In this document: positions 61,586-64,000 of the stretch, one piece after another
Layout: every line of letters starts with the position of its first letter
How positions within the stretch are numbered: position 1 is the stretch's first letter
Assembly (NCBI GenBank): GCA_047722935.1
Contig: JBDNZS010000006.1
Location: forward strand, 1-64,000
Origin: Ethanoligenens sp047722935
GTDB lineage: Bacteria > Bacillota > Clostridia > Oscillospirales > Ethanoligenentaceae
Length of the DNA stretch: 64,000 nucleotides
Reading direction: 5' to 3'
Notes under the pieces: generated by a model
The model's input: the letters and a program-made list of their open reading frames with translations, nothing else
Told to the model about the DNA's origin: nothing
Databases searched by the model: none
Made by a program: the position numbers and the translations under genes

Positions 61586-62701
61586 ATGAAATGTGGTTCG
61601 TTAAGCAAGGTGATCTGTGCCTTGGCCATGGCGGGACTTATGGCTTTTATGGCGTTACCCGCGCAGGCAAAATCAACTTCGAAAGAAAAAAGCGCGGAGC
61701 CTACCGTCTCGGCGGACGCGAGTGGACAGCCGATTTTGCAATCGGCCACTGGGATAGTTGCCGATGCGGACTCCGGGCAGATATATTACGATAAAGGTAT
61801 GCATACACGGATGTTTCCGGCCAGTATCACTAAAATCCTGACTGCATTGGTTTCAGTGGAGAAAGGCAGTCCGTCTGATGTGGTCACGGTGCCGCAGGAT
61901 GTGGTACAGGCACAGGGGAAAAGTGTGGCAAACATCGCGCTGGTGCCGGGCGACACCATCACACTGGAGCAACTGGAATATACGATGTTCCTGGCATCGG
62001 CCAATGATTCGGCGGTTGTAATTGCCGACCATATCGGCGGCTCGGTGAGCGGCTTTGTGGATATGATGAATGAGAAGGCAGCCGCGCTTGGCGCGACGGA
62101 CAGTCACTTTAGTACGCCCAACGGTTTGCCTGATCCGAATAACTATACCACTGCGTATGATATGGCGCTCATTGCACGTGCGGCGGCACAGAATCCTACC
62201 GTGATGCGGTATTTTGGCGCCCGCACGTTCACCTTACCGGCTTCCGCACTGCGGAAAAATGCGCAGACTTTCACCACATTACACAAGATGATGAAAAAGA
62301 CCGCGTATTATGACGCGGATGTGGTAGCGGGCAAAACAGGATGGGAAACCATGTCCGGTAACACACTGGTGACTGTGGCCAAAAAAGACGGGCGTACGCT
62401 GGTGGCCGTGGTGATGAACGGCGCGAATTCAGAAGCAATTTACGGTGACACGCAGCATCTGCTTAATTTTGCGTTTGCACAACCCGCCAATCCGGCCGCA
62501 GAAAAGTTGGCGTTTGCACAACCTAAAACGGCGGATATTGATGTGCCGCTGGCAGCGAAACCCGTGCAAAAGGCCCATACATCCAGTGCAGACGGCGGCT
62601 TGATGCCAGAGGTGCTGGCCGTTACCTGCCTTGGGCTGCTTATTTGTACGCTGGTGGCGCTGGTGTGCTGGCGTGTCCGTCGCCGCGGTTTTTTGGAATG
62701 A
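61586..62701 (+). CDS. D-alanyl-D-alanine carboxypeptidase (DacF-type)
   Basis: 371-residue penicillin-binding protein that trims peptidoglycan stem peptides. A signal peptide occupies residues 1-28. The active-site motifs are Ser80-x2-Lys83 (SITK), Ser138-Ala-Asn140 (SAN) and Lys250-Thr-Gly (KTG). A hydrophobic segment near the C-terminus followed by RVRRRGF anchors it in the membrane. The leader carries the inverted repeat GTTACA/TGTAAC near 61490-61505 and a TTGACA at 61553. Confidence 0.93.
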   Translation: MKCGSLSKVICALAMAGLMAFMALPAQAKSTSKEKSAEPTVSADASGQPILQSATGIVADADSGQIYYDKGMHTRMFPASITKILTALVSVEKGSPSDVVTVPQDVVQAQGKSVANIALVPGDTITLEQLEYTMFLASANDSAVVIADHIGGSVSGFVDMMNEKAAALGATDSHFSTPNGLPDPNNYTTAYDMALIARAAAQNPTVMRYFGARTFTLPASALRKNAQTFTTLHKMMKKTAYYDADVVAGKTGWETMSGNTLVTVAKKDGRTLVAVVMNGANSEAIYGDTQHLLNFAFAQPANPAAEKLAFAQPKTADIDVPLAAKPVQKAHTSSADGGLMPEVLAVTCLGLLICTLVALVCWRVRRRGFLE

Positions 62702-62725
62702 TTGTTTAAGTGGTTATTTCTATAG

Positions 62726-62773
62726 AAAAACGACACCTTTGTCTCTGTAAAAAGAACAAGGGTGTCGTTTTTC
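62726..62773. terminator. Bidirectional terminator after dacF
   Basis: AAAAACGACACC on the left pairs with GGTGTCGTTTTT on the right, with extra inner pairs. A-run and T-run ends allow it to act for dacF and for the convergent gene at 62802. Confidence 0.8.
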
Positions 62774-62801
62774 GTTTGGCTGGGTCATGCGGTGAAGAAC
62801 A

Positions 62802-64000
62802 TCAGTTCAAAAATCCAGATTGTCGCATTGTATTCAAGTCTTCGGCTATCAGCGGCAGATAAACCGCCATGGTGGAATTGGTGTAAAAAATTTTTAATTT
62901 CACAAATGGTTTGGCGACATCAACGGGTTTTCCCAGATTGTTTTGCAAAATGGGCAGTACCGTTTTGTCATTGGTGCTTGATACAGACATTGCTTTTACG
63001 CTGTCACTATTTGTATTGAAGACAGATGCTTGCAACTGGGTGGTTTTGCCGTTGTATTGCGTCATGGCTGCTTGCGCCCTTTGAAGATTGGATGTGGTGT
63101 TAGACAGGTCGATACAGGCGGTGGCTGTTTTGGGCGTGAGCGGGGTGATGCCATACAGACCGTAATAATATTGCAGTCCGTGCGAGCCGCCAATGTTGAT
63201 GGTGTCGATGGATTCGGTGTCATTTGCTGATGTGTAACGGAACAGCAGGGATGTGCGCTGGGCGTTGGAGAGTTTTTCATATTCCGTTCGATACATGGTC
63301 CAAATGTTTTTTGCCTGTGCAGTATTTGAACCATTATACATTTCAGAAAGAGAAACGTTTTTGATTTCTGCATCTGTGGGCAATATGGTGGATGCAGCGG
63401 CGTATGCAGGATTTTTCTGCATGGCAGCGTCCAGTTCCACAGTGGAAGGCACTTCGGAGGTGTTATCTAGATCACTGTTGTTTTCCAGATATCGTGTGAG
63501 CGTGCGTCCGTCTCTGGTGCGGATGACTGCACTGTAATTTAACTGTAGGTTTTGCATATTGCTGCTTCCCGCACGCAAGTTGTGTTTGACGATTTTAATT
63601 GCGCTGTTCAAGTCGGCGGCCACCTGTTGGCGTACACCTGCCTGCGTGTAGCGGATGCCTTTTGTTAAAAGATCATTGTACTGTATTTGTGGTGAGTAAG
63701 AGTTTGACCCTGTCCAATCAATCATGACAGATTGGATGTCATTCGCCGTGAGGTGGACATTCAATACCTGGTTGCGTATTCCGGTGGCTCCCAGCCAAAG
63801 CAAGACATCGAGAGCGACCAACACCAGCAAAACTGGTGCGGCGGTTAGCAGATTTTTGAGCTTTTTGGTGGAAATCAGTTCAAAAAGGAAGTAGGCCAGC
63901 AAAGCGAAGATTGCAATGATGATATCATTGCCTATCTGATCTGTTCCTGGGTGGTAGATTGCGTCGAACGGAATCAGCATGGCGACAGGCAATGTGAACG
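62802..64000 (-). CDS. Membrane protein of ABC-2 permease type, partial
   Basis: The C-terminal ~399 residues of a protein whose N-terminal part lies outside the window; the frame stays open to base 64000. Two hydrophobic segments are seen (NDIIIAIFALLAYFLFELI and LLTAAPVLLVLVALDVLLWLG), followed by a ~330-residue extracytoplasmic region rich in Ser/Thr/Asn. The layout resembles DUF6449-type ABC-2 permease subunits of Firmicutes, but this is a loose resemblance. Any ATPase partner would be beyond the edge. Confidence 0.6.
   Translation of the reverse strand, partial: FTLPVAMLIPFDAIYHPGTDQIGNDIIIAIFALLAYFLFELISTKKLKNLLTAAPVLLVLVALDVLLWLGATGIRNQVLNVHLTANDIQSVMIDWTGSNSYSPQIQYNDLLTKGIRYTQAGVRQQVAADLNSAIKIVKHNLRAGSSNMQNLQLNYSAVIRTRDGRTLTRYLENNSDLDNTSEVPSTVELDAAMQKNPAYAAASTILPTDAEIKNVSLSEMYNGSNTAQAKNIWTMYRTEYEKLSNAQRTSLLFRYTSANDTESIDTINIGGSHGLQYYYGLYGITPLTPKTATACIDLSNTTSNLQRAQAAMTQYNGKTTQLQASVFNTNSDSVKAMSVSSTNDKTVLPILQNNLGKPVDVAKPFVKLKIFYTNSTMAVYLPLIAEDLNTMRQSGFLN

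Noticed and set aside
1..64000. CRISPR array, prophage, insertion sequence, tRNA or rRNA genes
   Set aside because: No regularly spaced direct repeats, transposase or integrase genes, cloverleaf sequences or rRNA stretches were recognised by reading.

Overview
The window is a bacterial chromosome segment that looks like an endospore-forming, anaerobic Clostridia member, possibly close to the Oscillospiraceae. Supports are spmA/spmB, a SpoVB-type flippase, DacF, AbrB/SpoVT, clostridial-style nitrogenase genes (NifD with the ~50-residue insertion, a NifN-NifB fusion, split NifV, the 2Fe-2S ferredoxin) and strong GGAGG ribosome sites. No rRNA, tRNA, IS element or CRISPR array was seen. The species cannot be named from this evidence.

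Region 1 (about 1-18.5 kb, + strand) carries two nitrogenases. anfH-anfD-anfG-anfK encode an iron-only nitrogenase and are followed by a HEPN-like gene. nifH-nifI1-nifI2-nifD-nifK encode a molybdenum nitrogenase with its PII-type switch. A third unit, nifE-nifN/B-fdx-nifV(omega)-nifV(alpha)-anfO-repeat protein, supplies cofactor assembly. NifB and homocitrate from this unit would serve both enzymes, and anfO sits here rather than beside anfK. All three units have inverted repeats in their leaders. The nifH leader looks like a transcription attenuator behind a sigma-A-type promoter. No nifA, anfA, modABC or nifUS lies in the window.

Region 2 (18.5-23.1 kb, - strand) is a compact five-gene block that I consider the most likely undescribed system: a HypB/CobW-like GTPase, a soluble ABC-type ATPase, a protein with an N-terminal serine-run motif and an internal ~87-residue duplication, a radical SAM protein, and ModD. 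It converges on the nif region, separated by a bidirectional terminator. I infer a metal or cofactor role linked to nitrogenase; the sequence alone does not prove it.

Region 3 (23.2-32.4 kb) is mostly housekeeping: rpmB, a 58-residue cysteine-rich small ORF, a CPBP protease, tadA, abrB, spmAB, then pgk-tpiA-gpmI on the minus strand and trmL. Region 4 (32.4-47.7 kb) is a surface-glycan locus: a split EamA/SMR-type pair, glycosyltransferases, the full dTDP-rhamnose pathway (rmlA, D, C, B), a two-component ABC exporter and two large double-domain glycosyltransferases. This fits synthesis and export of a rhamnose-containing cell-wall polysaccharide.

Region 5 (47.8-64 kb) holds pyrB with a PyrI-like zinc tail, an RlmI-type methyltransferase, DedA, a SpoVB-like flippase, a RluA-family pseudouridine synthase, radC, uvrB, a VGD-repeat lipoprotein, uvrA, an RlmA-type methyltransferase, a DacF-type carboxypeptidase and a membrane protein cut by the window edge.
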